Shown: positions 9,150-21,169, numbered from the stretch's first letter. The stretch: 64,000 bases of DNA from Metridium senile (GCA_949775045.1 OX459100.1:20751768-20815767); one strand, 5' to 3'. The notes: generated by a model not told the origin, from the sequence alone. Made by a program: numbers and translations.

Positions 9150-10729
9150 GAAACACATAATAGCATATCCATATATTAATAAAAAACATTAACATTAATA
9201 AACAACATCTACTTATTTTATTTATTATAGTAAAATGACGCGCTAGACAATTTTGATCTGATCTATCGAGTTAGTCCAGTTAAGGTGGAACGTAACAATT
9301 GCTTGAGCAACTTTTAAGTTTAAAAACACCGAAAACTTTTCTCAGTTCTTAGCAAATACTTTGAATATTATTTTCCTACCTTTTCTTGTAAACTCGAGCT
9401 CAAACTTCATAAAACTTCAAACCATGTAGCGTTATATAAGTTACTACCAAGACCACAATGCTTTATCTACTTTCTTTAGTTCATCATTTTTCAGTTCTTC
9501 TGGTTTCCTTCCAAGAAGAGAAGCACCTATTATATCGTAAATGAGTCGTTTACTGCTAGGCGCCATTTTGTGATACAAAGGCTTGATAGCCTCGTTCTCG
9601 TGAAAAGTTGCTCTCAGGTTATTGGTTAATTTTTGACATTCCAACGCTTCTGTACGTTTGGCACGTGCGCTTACATGCATGCTTTTCCCGATTTTCTCCA
9701 ATTATTTATGAGGATGTTTTTTTTATCTTAATGAATGAGTTAACCACTTCGTTTTTATTTTATTATCAGGATTTAAGGCAACCATCATAGCTGATTAAAA
9801 TAAATGCATTAAATCTGTAAAAAAAAAACAAAAATTATGTTGCGTTTCAAAAGTATATTTTAATCTTTTTTTCTCTCAAAGTTTTTAATTTTCTCGTTAC
9901 GTGATTGGTTCCCAAACATCTGTAAACAAACAATCCTCGTTATTTGATTGGTTTATTTTCGACAAGTGACAAGTAAGCTTGATTACTTCTGCACATTTAC
10001 ACGCTTTCTAACAGAGGCTTCATTTTTGTGAAGCTGCAAGGAAAAATGAAAATTTTTGCCTTTTCAAGAAACTTTCAATTAATGGCTTTATTTGTAAAAC
10101 ATGCATCCTGAGACTGGCCATCATATGGAAGAAGAAAAGAACGTTTTAAAGAACAAAGAAAAGAGCAAAAAATGTGAAAAACATTTACCGCTGTAACTAA
10201 AGGCACGTGGCCAGAGGTGTTGTCGAATTCACAACAATGTACTTTTAGACTGACAGGAAGTTTGCTCAAAAAGACAATATTTGCCTTGCGACGTGTTTAT
10301 CAATGCTGTCATTGTGTGAATGTGTTTTGCGGGTGAAGGAAAAAAACTAGAAAAATGGAGAAGTGACAATTTTAGATTGGTAAGTATTCAAAAATATTAA
10401 AATTTGACTTTAAGCATTCCATGCTTCAGCGCTTACTAATTTTAAGAATTTTTTAAAGAATTTGACGAACTCCAGGACTAAAAATCCTAATTTTATTTTG
10501 CCGCTCTTTTCGACCAATCAGCGTACGAGAGACTCTAGAACTTTCCAAATTGTCATTTAGTGTAATTATTAATTTTTAAAATCTGACTTTAAATTTATTT
10601 CTATCCTTGTCCTTTTTCCTATTTCTATTCTTTTCCTTTTCTTCCTTTCTACTTCTATTATTTACTCCAGTTATTTTGAGACTTTTCCCCCTTCATTTCA
10701 TTACACATTCTATTAGTTTACTGACTTTA
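9150..10729. other. Spacer with possible divergent first exons around 10.2-10.4 kb
   Basis: Apart from the 78-aa frame, I see only weak transcript signals. On the minus strand a short open stretch around 10195-10269 ends at GCG/GTAAATG near 10193, a possible donor. On the plus strand GATTG/GTAAGTATT at about 10379 is a good donor with no long ORF before it. Inverted CCAAT boxes (GATTGGTT) occur near 9904 and 9946. These could be the start points of a divergent pair, but no downstream exons were identified. Confidence 0.25.
9444..9680 (-). CDS. Unrecognised 78-aa open reading frame
   Basis: The ATG at 9680 opens a frame of 78 residues beginning MHVSARAKRTEALE and ending LKKVDKALWSW before a stop. 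Composition is protein-like (charged, mixed, with AIKPLYHKMAPSSKRLIYDI in the middle) and unlike the low-complexity frames elsewhere in the window. I do not recognise the family. There is no clear splice acceptor upstream. It may be one exon or a chance frame. Confidence 0.3.
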   Translation of the reverse strand: MHVSARAKRTEALECQKLTNNLRATFHENEAIKPLYHKMAPSSKRLIYDIIGASLLGRKPEELKNDELKKVDKALWSW

Positions 10730-10971
10730 GGGTCTTTCATTGATGAGGTATGGGGGTGGGCAATATTGAATTGGGTGGGGGGGGGGGGGGGGGGTTCACG
10801 TTATTTTCGGAAGCTATATAGTGGGGTTGTTACTAATTTTATGCAGCTTTAGTTTTAAACTGGGCAAACATAGGTCAGGTTATGATATTTTTTACCAACC
10901 TGGAGGGGGGAGGGGGTATTTATAAGATTTTGCCGACCTTCCCCCCCCATACACTAATAAATGAAAGTCCC
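10730..10971. mobile_element. 242-bp TIR element with TTA target duplication and G-runs
   Basis: The left end GGGTCTTTCATTGATGAG and the right end ATGAAAGTCCC are inverted copies and continue inwards to GTATGGGGG / CCCCCCATAC. TTA flanks both sides (10727-10729 and 10972-10974). An 18-G run lies at 10777-10794 and a GGAGGGGGGAGGGGG tract near 10901. The 3-bp TTA duplication suggests a PIF/Harbinger-type MITE. Confidence 0.7.
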
Positions 10972-10974
10972 TTA

Positions 10975-11690
10975 GTCTTACCTATACTTTTGATATACAT
11001 GTAAATTAACCTGTTACTTTCTTTCAATTCTAATCCCTTTTACTTAAAATGCAGTTCTTCTATTTTTATTTCCCTTTCATTTTCTGTCCCTTTCATTCTT
11101 GTCTTCCTCCTTTCATTAGCTTACTTCTCTTTAACTCTTTTCTATTATTAATTGTTTTTCCTTTTAAGTCATCCTATACTTTTTACAGTAAGTTATAAAT
11201 CAACATCTTAATCTTTAAATTATTTACTATCTTATCATTCAATTTTTGTTTGATTTTTTTTTTCCAACTCCAAGTTTTGGTTGTATATAGTCATACTATA
11301 GCCATATAAAGTCGTTTATGTTTCATTCTTGATTCTAATTTTCTTTGTTTATTTAGTTCATAGGGCAGCATTGATATGTTGTTTGAGTGCACACAACCAT
11401 TTTGCTTGGTTTAACTCCACTGACCAGAACTGATGTTGCTGATAATATTGAAGTCAAGGCAGCCTTTGTCGACACCGATGTTTACATGGTAAGAACACAT
11501 TATTTTACCTCTCCTACAGTCAACCTTACACACTAGATAGAGGTTGTTTTCGTTATGTTTTCGTTACATATTTGAAGACACTTTTGCTTTTGATACGTAA
11601 TTGTTTTTGTTATGAGTGCTCAGTGATGTTACTGTTGTTGCATGCTTTTGCTGTTATTAATTTGATATGTGTTATTGTTTTTGTTATGAG
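10975..11690. other. Pyrimidine-rich spacer with one exon-like stretch
   Basis: From about 11420 to 11489 one frame reads LTRTDVADNIEVKAAF followed by VDTDVYM and ends at a good donor (ACATG/GTAAGAAC at 11489/11490). It looks protein-like, but the acceptor is unclear and no partner exon was found. The rest of the stretch is CT-rich or AT-rich DNA without a supported feature. Confidence 0.25.
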
Positions 11691-11716
11691 TGTTGTTGTT
11701 GTTGTTGTTGTTGTTA
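11691..11716. repeat. (GTT)n microsatellite
   Basis: A perfect GTT tract of about 26 bases in spacer. Confidence 0.9.
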
Positions 11717-12109
11717 AGTACCCTTTTGTCTGCATGCAACTGTAACAAAATGGAGTGTCTCTTATAAGAGCATGCATGCTTCTATTATATTTGTGAATTC
11801 ATATCCCACATTGATTAATATCGCGTGTAGCCAGTTATACAGCCAGGTGCAGAATTCCGTGGGGGAGGATGACTCCCTTATATAGGGGGCAGGGGTCCTC
11901 GTTGGAAATTCTGAAAATGAACCCTAAAAGGGACCTGTATTTTAATGCTTATAAATCCGTGTCCAAGTACACTTATATATAAAAATTCCACCTATATATA
12001 AGGGGTGGCGAATGGTACCTTCAAAAACGCTAAGTCTCGGAGTCTCGAATTTTCTAAATTGTTGGTCTCAAAACCTCATTTTTTAAAAACGACAGTCCTG
12101 GAGCATTAG

Positions 12110-14335
12110 AACGTCATTAGAAGTCTCAAACATCATTAGACATCATTGGCCATCTTTGACCATCATTCAACATCATTGATCATCATTAGACATCATTGGC
12201 CATCTTTGACCATCATTCAACATCATTGATCATCATTAGATTGATCATTAGGCATCATTTGGCATTATTGACCATCATTGGGTATCATTGATCATCATTG
12301 ACCATCATTGACCATCACTGGGTATCATTGAACATCATTGGCCATCATTGACCATCATTGACCATCATTGACCATCACTGGGTATCATTGACCATCATTG
12401 GCCATCATTAGATTGATCATTAGGCATCATTTGGCATCATTGACCATCACTGGGTGTCATTGATCATCATTGACCATCATTGGGCATCATTGACCATCAT
12501 TGACCATCATTGGCCATCATTGGGTATCATTGACCATCATTGACCATCACTGGGTATCATTGACCATCATTGGCCATCATTGGGTATCATTGACCATCAT
12601 TGGGTATCATTGACCATCATTGACCATCATTGGGTATCATTCACCATCATTGACCATCATTGGGTATCATTCAACATCATTGACCATCATTGGGTATCAT
12701 TCAACATCATTAGCATCATTGGACATCATTGGACACCATTGACCATCAATGACCATCATTGGGCATCATTGACCATCGTTGGGCATCATTGACCATCATT
12801 GGACATCATTGACCATTGGACATCATTGACCATCATTGGGTATCATTCACCATCATTGACCATCATTGGGTATCATTCAACATCATTGACCATCATTGGG
12901 TATCATTCAACATCATTAGCATCATTGGACATCATTGGACACCATTGACCATCAATGACCATCATTGGGCATCATTCACCATCGTTGGGCATCATTGACC
13001 ATCATTGGACACCATTGACCATCATTGACCATCATTGAACGTCTTTGACCATCATTGAGGGTCCACAATAGGTTTGGCGGGATGCGGGATAAACCTTTTT
13101 TAAGGGCAGGATACAGGATTTTAACAAAAATCAGAGTGGGATGCTGGATTCTGTATTTCGAGCGGGATTGGGATTTCACCTTTTTTAGGTGTCGGAATTC
13201 GGGAAATTAATAGCATTGGCAGCAGGATTTTGGATTACTGAGTTCGTTTTGAATCCGTAACATGTCTAACGTATCTAGAAACACGCGTTTGACTTTTATT
13301 TGCCTGTTATATTGATTTCTATCTAATATAAACATCGTTATGAGTAAGGAATAGTAAGTCCTAGCAAGGATTTATCGGGATCGGGATTGTGCCATAAAAA
13401 ATGCAGGGATTGCGGGATTTCACGCAAAAATGAGCAGGATTGCGGGATACGAGAACCCTATTGTGGACCCTCATCATTGACCATCATTGACCATCATAAG
13501 ACATCATTGGACATCATTGACCATCATTGAACATCATTGGACAGCACTGACCATCATTGACCATCATTAGACATCATTGACCATCATTGACCATCATTGA
13601 CCATCATTGACCATCATTGAACATCATTGGACAGCACTGACCATCATTGACCACCATTGGACATCATTGGCCATCATTATTCATAGCATAGGACATCAAT
13701 GACCACCATTGACCATCATTGACCAGACATCATTGAACTATATCATTAGACAACATTGGACATCATTAGACATCATTGGCCATATTTGACCATCATTCGA
13801 CATCATTGATCATCATTAGACATCATTAGGCCATTAGGCATCAATTGGCATCATTGACCATCACTGCATGGGTATCATTGACCATCATTGACCATCATTG
13901 GGTATCATTGACCATCACTGCATGGGTATCATTGACCATCATTGACCATCATTGGGTATCATTGACCATCATTGACCATCATTGACCATCATTGACCATC
14001 ATTGACCATCATTGACCATCATTGACCATCATTGACCATCATTGACCATCATTGACCATCATTGACCATTATGCAACATCATTGATCATCATTAGACATC
14101 ATTAGGCATCATTGACCATCACTGGGTATCATTCACCTTCATTGACCATCATTGGGTATCATTAACCATCATTGACCATCATTAGCCATCATTCAGTACA
14201 TCATTGACAATATCAAATGGCATCATAAATGACCATCATTATATAGACATCATTGGACATCATTGGCCATCATTGACCATCATTGGCCATCATCAGGCAT
14301 CAGAAGACATCATTGAACATTTTCATTATCATTAG
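12110..14335. repeat. Left arm: CATCATTGAC-type 10-bp satellite
   Basis: The 10-mer CATCATTGAC alternates with variants CATCATTGGC, CATCATTGGG, TATCATTGAC, CATCATTAGA and CATCACTGGG. Higher-order blocks occur, for example the ~240-bp stretch at 12588-12795 nearly repeated at 12830-13010. Plus-strand open frames (DHHWVSFTII type) are by-products. The array is interrupted at 13057-13472 by a transposable element. Confidence 0.93.
13057..13472. mobile_element. 416-bp TIR element inside the satellite arm
   Basis: It begins GAGGGTCCACAATAGG and ends CCTATTGTGGACCCTC, a 16-bp perfect inverted repeat. The body has many GCGGGAT motifs in both halves. The target duplication cannot be read because the flanking satellite is itself repetitive (ATCATT on both sides). 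Confidence 0.85.
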
Positions 14336-14560
14336 AATTTTTTTATGAAATACATATGAAATTCTTAAGTGCATATGTAAGTGCATGCATGTTTGCGTAT
14401 GTCATAAGTGGTGTTAGTCTCGAGGTAATGCGAGACATATCTGGAATTTTTTTGGTAAAATATATGTAATACTTAAGTGTTGATGTAGAAGTGTTTACGT
14501 AGTCAAAGGTGGTGTAATTAAGTACCTATGTAATGCCAGAAATATCTGAGAAAAAAATGA
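14336..14560. repeat. Spacer between the satellite arms, itself a diverged ~110-bp tandem pair
   Basis: Two halves share the order TTTTTTT-GAAATACATATG / TAAAATATATGTAA, then CTTAAGTG, then a GTGGTGT block, then TAATGC-AGA-ATATCTG. It sits at the symmetry centre of the foldback. Confidence 0.6.
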
Positions 14561-15905
14561 TGACCAATGATGGTCAATGCATGATGTCCAATGAAGATCA
14601 ATGATGTCCAATGATGGTCAATGATGTCCAATGATGCAGTCAATGATGTCCAATGATGTTCAATGATGTCCAATGATGGTCAATGATGTCCAATGATGCA
14701 GTCAATGATGTCCAATGATGTTCAATGATGTCCAATGATGCAGTCAATGATGTCCAATGATGTTCAATGATGTCCAATGATGGTCAATGATGTCCAATGA
14801 TGGTCAATGATGTCCAATGATGCAGTCAATGATGTCCAATGATGTTCAATGATGTCCAATGATGCAGTCAATGATGTCCAATGATGTTCAATGATGTCCA
14901 ATGATGGTCAATGATGTCCAATGATGGTCAATGATGTCCAATGATGGTCAATGATGTCCAATGATGGTCAATGATGTCCAATGATGGTCAATGATGTCCA
15001 ATGATGCAGTCAATGATGTCCAATGATGTTCAATGATGTCCAATGATGGTCAATGATGTCCAATGATGGTCAATGATGTCCAATGATGGTCAATGATGTC
15101 CAATGATGGTCAATATGGTCCAATGATGGTCAATGATGTCCAATGATGGTCAATGATGTCCAAGGATGGTCAATGATGTCCAATGATGGTCAATGATGTC
15201 CAATGATGGTCAATGATGTTCAATGATGTCCAATGATGGTCAATGATGCCCAATGATGCCCAATGATGGTGAATGATGCCCAATGATGGTCAATGATGGT
15301 CAATGATGTCCAATGATGGTCAATGATGTTCAATGATGTCCAATGATGGTCAATGATGTCCAATAATGGTGAATGATGCCCAATGATGGTGAATGATGCC
15401 CAATGATGGTCAATGATGGTCAATGATGTCCAATGATGGTCAATGATGCCCAATGATACCCAATGATGTTAAATGATGTCCAATGATGGTCAATGATGTC
15501 CAATGATGAATGATGTCCAATGATGGTCAATGATGTCCAATGATGGTCAATGATGGTCAATGATGCCCAATGATGTCCAATGATGGTCAATGATGCCCAA
15601 TGATGGTCAATGATGCCCAATGATGGTCAATGATGTCCAATGATGGTCAATGATGCCCAATGATGGTCAATGATGCCCAATGATGGTCAATGATGGTCAA
15701 TGATGGTCAATGATGCCCAATGATGTCCAATGATGGTCAATGATGTCCAATGATGCCCAATGATGCCCAATGATGGTGAATGATGGTGAATGATGGTGAA
15801 TGATGTCCAATGATGGTCAATGATGGTCAATGATGGTCAATGATGCCCAATGATGTCCAATGATGGTCAATGATGCCCAATTATGCTCAATGATGCTCAA
15901 TGAAT
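14561..15905. repeat. Right arm: GTCAATGATG-type 10-bp satellite (inverse of the left arm)
   Basis: Units are CCAATGATGT, TCAATGATGG, CCAATGATGC and GCAGTCAATGATG variants. The first half has a higher-order block (TCCAATGATGCAGTCAATG...) repeated several times around 14580-15060. The minus-strand frames here encode the same DHHW repeats as the left arm on plus, as expected for an inverse copy. Confidence 0.93.
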
Positions 15906-17500
15906 TTTTCATAGTCATATGAAATCTGTTTATTATGGTAACTGTTTATAACCTGTTTATGACAAGGGATAAAAATGGGACCCTGTTTATGACAGTTTAG
16001 GACCCTGTTTATGTGGAAAAGACGAAAGACCGTGCTGCTCTTCATATTACCTAATTAATATACCTGACTATCACAAAAAAATAAGGAAATTTGGAAATGG
16101 GGTAAAAATATACCCTGTTTGATCATGACACTGAAAGCTCAAAAAACCATACCCTTTTTATAACAGAAAGCTCGAAAAACCATACCTAGCTGTTCAGCCG
16201 ATTATCCCCGTATAGTAAATATATGGGAGTACCTTCCCCCCCCGGGACTTGGACATGGATTTATAACCTGTATTTTTAGATGGTGTGGCAGTGATGAAAT
16301 TTCTCCCTTAAGAGGGACCGGAAAGGGGCGTTTTGCTTTTTGTATTCGCTGGGAATAGTTTATCTTTATGTAAAATACAATAGGTCTAGAAGCATTGACA
16401 GTTGTTGATCTTATACTCTGAAAGGGAACCAGACTTCTACAGACAGACCTATATACTGTCACACACTGTTTAGGGTTTTTATCAGAGAATCTCGTAAGGA
16501 GATCCCCAGGCGATGTACTCAAGGGATAAGATGACGGGGAGGTCCAAAGTATTGTTTTGGGTTGACAATTTTCGTTCTGGGATTTTTTTGGGGTCAAGAG
16601 ACTTGTTACAATATTTTTTTGGTCTTAAAAAGAAACCCCTATTTGTTGGTGTGTTCATATCTCTGAGTTCAATTTTTGTTTCCATGTGTGTATCAGAAAT
16701 TTTTTTTTTTCCATTAAGGCGTGACCATGAGTTCCGTAAAGAAACATCTTATATACATTCAATAAAATAAATTTTGAGGTATTTAAGATTTTTTGGTGTT
16801 CTAAATTTGCATGCCATGTATCTTTGTGGGTGTAAAATTTCAGGTTTGAGTATTTTTGGGGGGTTTGCAATATGAAGCTCCGTCGGACTCTCCATCATTT
16901 TACCCCCCCCCCCCCCCCCCCCACCCCAAGTACATTCGCCTGGGGGAGATCAGGGTAATTATTCATAAAAAACTTGTTACAAACATCACAAATGACACAC
17001 AATGTACACTCTATGTAAGAAATGGAAGTTTTATTAAAGTTTTTCTTAAAAATATTGTATTTAAAAACCTCGAAAACCAAGCTTGGGCTACCTGTGATTT
17101 GATTATCCTGGTCACTTCCGTGAGGCTTTGTACCTTTATTTGACCTTGACAAACACAAAACCTGTTTCAAATGTGGGATGGATATGCATATTAGAGCACG
17201 AATCATGCGCATGGTCAGAATGCCAATTGTTTTAAAAACTCTGTCTCTTCTTCATATTTGTATACCTGCAGATAAAACACTGGACCTTTTTTTGGTTGTT
17301 TGTTGATTGTTTGCTAAATTTCAAAACAGTTGACAGTTGTTGTCTTTTTCTTTCCCTTCCTTCATATGAGTTTTACTTATTCTACTTTTTATAATAAATT
17401 ATTTCATTCTACTCCAGTATATTCCAGTTTATTCCTTTGAATCAAGCCTCCAATCCAGTCCTATCCAGTCCTGTCCATAGCTTGTCCCACGGGAACCCAT
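15906..17500. other. Spacer with short dispersed repeats and a C20 tract
   Basis: No supported gene. 15901-15942 (GAATTTTTCATAGTCATATG...) recurs at 23010-23054. A ~20-bp motif CCCTGTTTATGACA recurs around 15980-16020. A run of 20 C lies at 16903-16922. The open frames at 16.2-17.2 kb on both strands overlap each other and have no family or splice support. Confidence 0.5.
16329..16389. repeat. 61-bp direct repeat, copy 1 (copy 2 at 18144-18204)
   Basis: Both copies run from CGTTTTGCTTTTTGTATTCG to ACAATAGGTCTAG with only two base differences visible. They are 1.8 kb apart in the same orientation. Confidence 0.85.
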
Positions 17501-17533
17501 GATCCTCTGCGGTTTAAAGGCGCTAATTTCAAG

Positions 17534-18050
17534 ATGGCGGATGTTATGAAGAAACGTTTTTGGAAAATTATGCTTTTTGCATGGTAAGTACAGCGAAAAT
17601 ACCTCTAGAAATATCACTAGATTATAAATAAGAGTTTTCAATATATTTTTAGCGATGTTTTTTAGGTTTTTGTGTTTAAAATGGGAATTTTCGCGAAGTT
17701 TAAAATCGGTGTTGTTTATTTGCATGTGGCCGCTTGTCGTACAGAAAAATCATCTGGTTTGATTAGTTGTTTCTTTAAAATAGTCGTATTTATGTGTTGT
17801 TGTGCACTTATTTACACATTTATTAGACTTTTAGATATTTAGAGACTTGTTTTGAAACTTGCTTGTTTTTATTTTGCAGAGACTGAGCTCCGTCTGGAGG
17901 TCAATTTCACTGAAAGTAATGCAAACATATTCGATGGAGAAACTTAAAGTTTGAAAAGATTTTCCAGCTGAATACCATCCTAGACAACTGAGAAAGAGAC
18001 AAAACAAAGTGGTAAGCTACAAAACGGGGATGTATATGTGTGTGGTGTTG
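17534..18050 (+). pseudogene. Candidate first exon plus a damaged copy of an unidentified exon
   Basis: ATGGCGGATG at 17534 starts a short exon ending at GCATG/GTAAGTAC (17583). A second exon would begin after TATTTTGCAG (17880) and end at a donor, either 18011 or GTGTTG/GTGAGTAC (18050). The second exon matches the minus-strand exon at 23307-23471 (shared FPAEY-PRQLR-R-NKVVSYKT), but a 1-base loss near 17946 shifts its frame. Joining the two exons at the consensus sites also creates a TGA. It looks like a decayed duplicate. The family is not recognised. Confidence 0.45.
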
Positions 18051-18143
18051 GTGAGTACATGAGGTATTTTATGGCCGTTTCGCATTTGCTGTTGCTTAGT
18101 TGTTTAACTGTAGGACTATGAAAATAGACCATTCTGTCAAGGA

Positions 18144-18204
18144 CGTTTTGCTTTTTGTATTCGCTGGGAATAGTTTATCTTCATGTAGAATACAATAGGT
18201 CTAG
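18144..18204. repeat. 61-bp direct repeat, copy 2
   Basis: Same sequence as 16329-16389 apart from two substitutions (TTTATGTAAAA versus TTCATGTAGAA in the middle). The high identity over 61 bases suggests a recently dispersed element. Confidence 0.85.
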
Positions 18205-20130
18205 TAATTGATATTAACCATTTAAAATAAAATTAACATTAATGCATAAATAGTATAATATTTATATACCTAACACTGACCATAGTGGAAAACATGGATT
18301 TATTGGTTTACTCATAGTGTTTAATGACAAAAATGGTGATTGAAAGCATACTCATTTGACCGGTTAGACATTTAATTAATTTACCATTTAAGTCTGAATT
18401 CAATACTGAATATTATAGACTGCGTTATAATCTGATGCCTGACTGTTGTGCCGGGAGACAAATAGTACAACAATCTTTTACGTCCACCTTATATAGGAAT
18501 TAGAGTGAAGGCAGACAGGACCTTAAATTTGAAAGTCCTTAAATTGTCGCTTAAACTGTAAACAATCACTGAATTCATTAAGCACATACTTTATTTAGCA
18601 GTGTTAGCAAATATAAGGTCAGAAGAATGAATATTGGCAGAGTTATAGGCAAGCTATTACTAAAGATTTTAGTAAGAAATGTATGGCAAAAGCATTTCCG
18701 GTTGTGTTGGTTATATCATTAACCAGATATTTTCTGCGATGCAAATAGCAACCTAGGCCACAGTAGCTTAAAGCCAGATGACCAATTTATGATTTGCTCA
18801 AATTTGAGCTTAAGTGGACTAATTGTGACCGAATACGAAGCCAGTGAATATGCGCTTTAATACAGTGAAATGTTGGTGTCCTTCCAAACTTTGCAAAAAC
18901 CACAAAATTCCTTAAATTTAGGGCAAAAAATGACAGTAATTTAGCTTTCTAATGATAATTCTAAGGTTTTGAGCTCAATCAAACATCGATAAATACTAAA
19001 CAGACATCAATCTAGCTTGATTTTCTACTACTAAAGATGCGTGACTAGAATTGCGTGACACAATTTGTCTCGCTTATATTTCCATACCAAAACACAGCAA
19101 AAACACAAGATATAGCACAAATGTTCGTTTAGGGGAGCTCTAAAGAGTATTACTGCCAGAAGTAAATCTAACTAATATTTCCGAAATAAAAAAATTGATG
19201 AAGTCATGTGAAAACCAAGAATACGTCCTTATCCGAGAAGACAAGGCACCAAGAGAGTAAAGTGTCTTGCCCAAGGACACAACAATCTAACCCAACATTA
19301 TTGCATAGGGACAAGGTTCTTGGTTCTTCTTGGTTTATTCTAGTTCACACTAATACAAGAAGGATTTTAAAAGGGAAAAAATACATATACTGTATATATA
19401 TATATATATATAAAAGTTCTACAATCGTTTTAAATGTAAGGGAACTTTCATGCAGGTTTGAAAGCATCGAAAGAGAGGGTGTCAACTGCTTCTGATGGCA
19501 ATTAGTTAAACTAATCAAAGTACATTTCTCTGCAAAACCACTACATATCCTGCATCTGAGTGATGCTAAAGAAACTACACAACTATTCAGGTAGAGTAGA
19601 CCAGAAAGTTGCCTGTATGTGTGGTGTGTCAGCTAGGGTCCACTGTTAATTGGCACTGTAAGCTATTGTGATGTCTCTGCCTTCGTATGAAGGAAAAGTA
19701 AGACAAACAATCAATCAAAAACAAGCAAGGACAAACATTAACAATATAGTAATTAATAATTATTTAGTGAACTAATATAAATATTGTATAAAACAAACAT
19801 CCTAATAACAAAATCAGTAAATTCATAATTAAATAAATGTCTAATTAAAACTAAATATAACCAAAAATGTTATGAAGTTGCAAATGCTTTAAAAGTTGAA
19901 AAGTTGCTATTTCTCAATATTTCAAGTGTGCATAATGTTTGCACATGGTTTGATTGTATCAAGTCCTCTTTGTGGATAAAACAAACAACAAGTGAACAGT
20001 CCTCAAAGATATGAACAGATGCCATCTGTTGCTGCTTAATCACTATATGGTGCAACACAACCAAGGCTGTACTGAAAACAATAACAAAAAGATATGATAT
20101 GATATGCTAAAAACAGCTAATGATTCTCTA
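18205..20130. other. Spacer, mostly without recognisable features
   Basis: No supported gene. At 19224-19300 there is AGTGTCTTGCCCAAGGACAC, a short palindrome-bearing sequence that I associate with dispersed SINE or LINE-tail copies in marine invertebrates; this is from memory and weak. A TA repeat lies at 19398-19412. Confidence 0.4.
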
Positions 20131-20149
20131 AAAGAGGACATTTTATATG

Positions 20150-21070
20150 CATTTGCTACAAAAGAACATTGATTTGCTACATTTGAAAGAATGTGTATTT
20201 GTTACAAAAGATCATTGATTTGCTTAGAGGACATTGATTTGCTGCAAAGAACATGTTTTTGCTAAAAGAGGACATCTATTTGCTAGAAAAGAATATTGAT
20301 TTGCTACACAAGGACATTGATTTGCTACAAAAGAACATTGATTTACTACAAGAGGACATTCATTTGCTGCAAAAGAACATTGATTTGCTACAAGAGGACA
20401 TTGATTTGCTACAAAAGAACATTGATTTGCTACAAAAGAAAATATATTTGCTACAAGAGGACATTGATTTGCTACAAGAGGACATTATTTGCTCCAAAAA
20501 AAACATTGATTCGCTGCAAAAGAACATTGATTTGCTACAAAAGAACATTGATTGGCTACAAGAGGACATTGATTTGCTACAAAAAAACATTGATTTACTG
20601 CAAAAGAAAATCTATTTGCTACAAAAGAACATTGTTTGCTGCAAGAGGACATTGATTTGCTACAAGAGGACATTGATTTGCTACAAGAGAACGTTGATTT
20701 GCTACAAGAGGACATTGATTTGCTACAAAAGAACATTGATTTCCTTCAAAAGAACATTGATTTGCTACAAAAGGAAATCTATTTGCTACAAGAGGACATT
20801 GATTTGCTACAAAAGAAAATCTATTTGCTACAAAAGAACATTGATTTGCTCAAAAGGGGAATCTATTGCTGCAAGAGGATATTTATTTGCTACACAGTAC
20901 TTTTTTGTGACAAAAGGACACTGGTTTGCTAAAAAAAGATATTAATCTATTTCAAAAATACATATATTTGCTACAAGATGGTATTTTATTCACACTGGAA
21001 GATATTATTTGCTACAAGATGACATTTTATTGCCACAACAATGTATTGATTTGCAACAACAAGACTTGCT
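20150..21070. repeat. Second 21-bp satellite (GATTTGCTACAAAAGAACATT)
   Basis: About 35 copies of a 21-bp unit alternate between CAAAAGAACATT and CAAGAGGACATT endings and decay towards 21070. Plus-strand frames run for up to 230 codons of a heptad (DLLQKNI / DLLQEDI) because the unit length is a multiple of three. Two plus frames and two minus frames are open over the same DNA, which argues against selection for a protein. The unit is unrelated in sequence to the 21-bp satellite at 6.2-9.2 kb. Confidence 0.92.
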
Positions 21071-21169
21071 ACAAGTATTTTCACCAATATCTAACAAGAG
21101 ATGTCATCTGTAGCCTCAAGAAGACAATCTTTGCTTTGAATACAATATTTTATAACTCTGAAAAATTGA

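Larger units (their letters stand above)
6190..9210. repeat. 21-bp satellite (CATATAAGAAACACATATTAG) with nested insertions
   Basis: A 21-bp unit is repeated over 3 kb, with variants lacking the TAT (18-bp units) and occasional base changes. Because 21 is a multiple of three, the minus strand shows long open frames of a seven-residue repeat (MLICVSY-type). I treat these as by-products. The array is interrupted by at least five inverted-repeat elements, listed separately. No start, splice or polyadenylation context suggests it is expressed. Confidence 0.93.
11940..16280. repeat. Giant foldback: inverted 10-bp satellite arms with inverted flanks
   Basis: The left arm (12110-14335) is built from CATCATTGAC-type 10-mers and the right arm (14561-15905) from the reverse complement GTCAATGATG. 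Outside the arms a shorter inverted pair matches: CTTATAAATCCGTGTCCAAG near 11950-11970, and the inverse of CTTGGACATGGATTTATAA near 16249-16267. The whole 4.3 kb therefore has twofold symmetry and could fold into one hairpin. An unrelated MITE interrupts the left arm. Confidence 0.8.

Noticed and set aside
12580..15620. DHHW-repeat open frames on both strands
   Set aside because: They are translations of the CATCATTGAC satellite and its inverse. The mirror symmetry explains why both strands show the same peptide.
16202..17212. Several overlapping frames of 67-131 aa on both strands
   Set aside because: They overlap each other, cross a C20 tract and dispersed repeats, and show no motif or splice signals.
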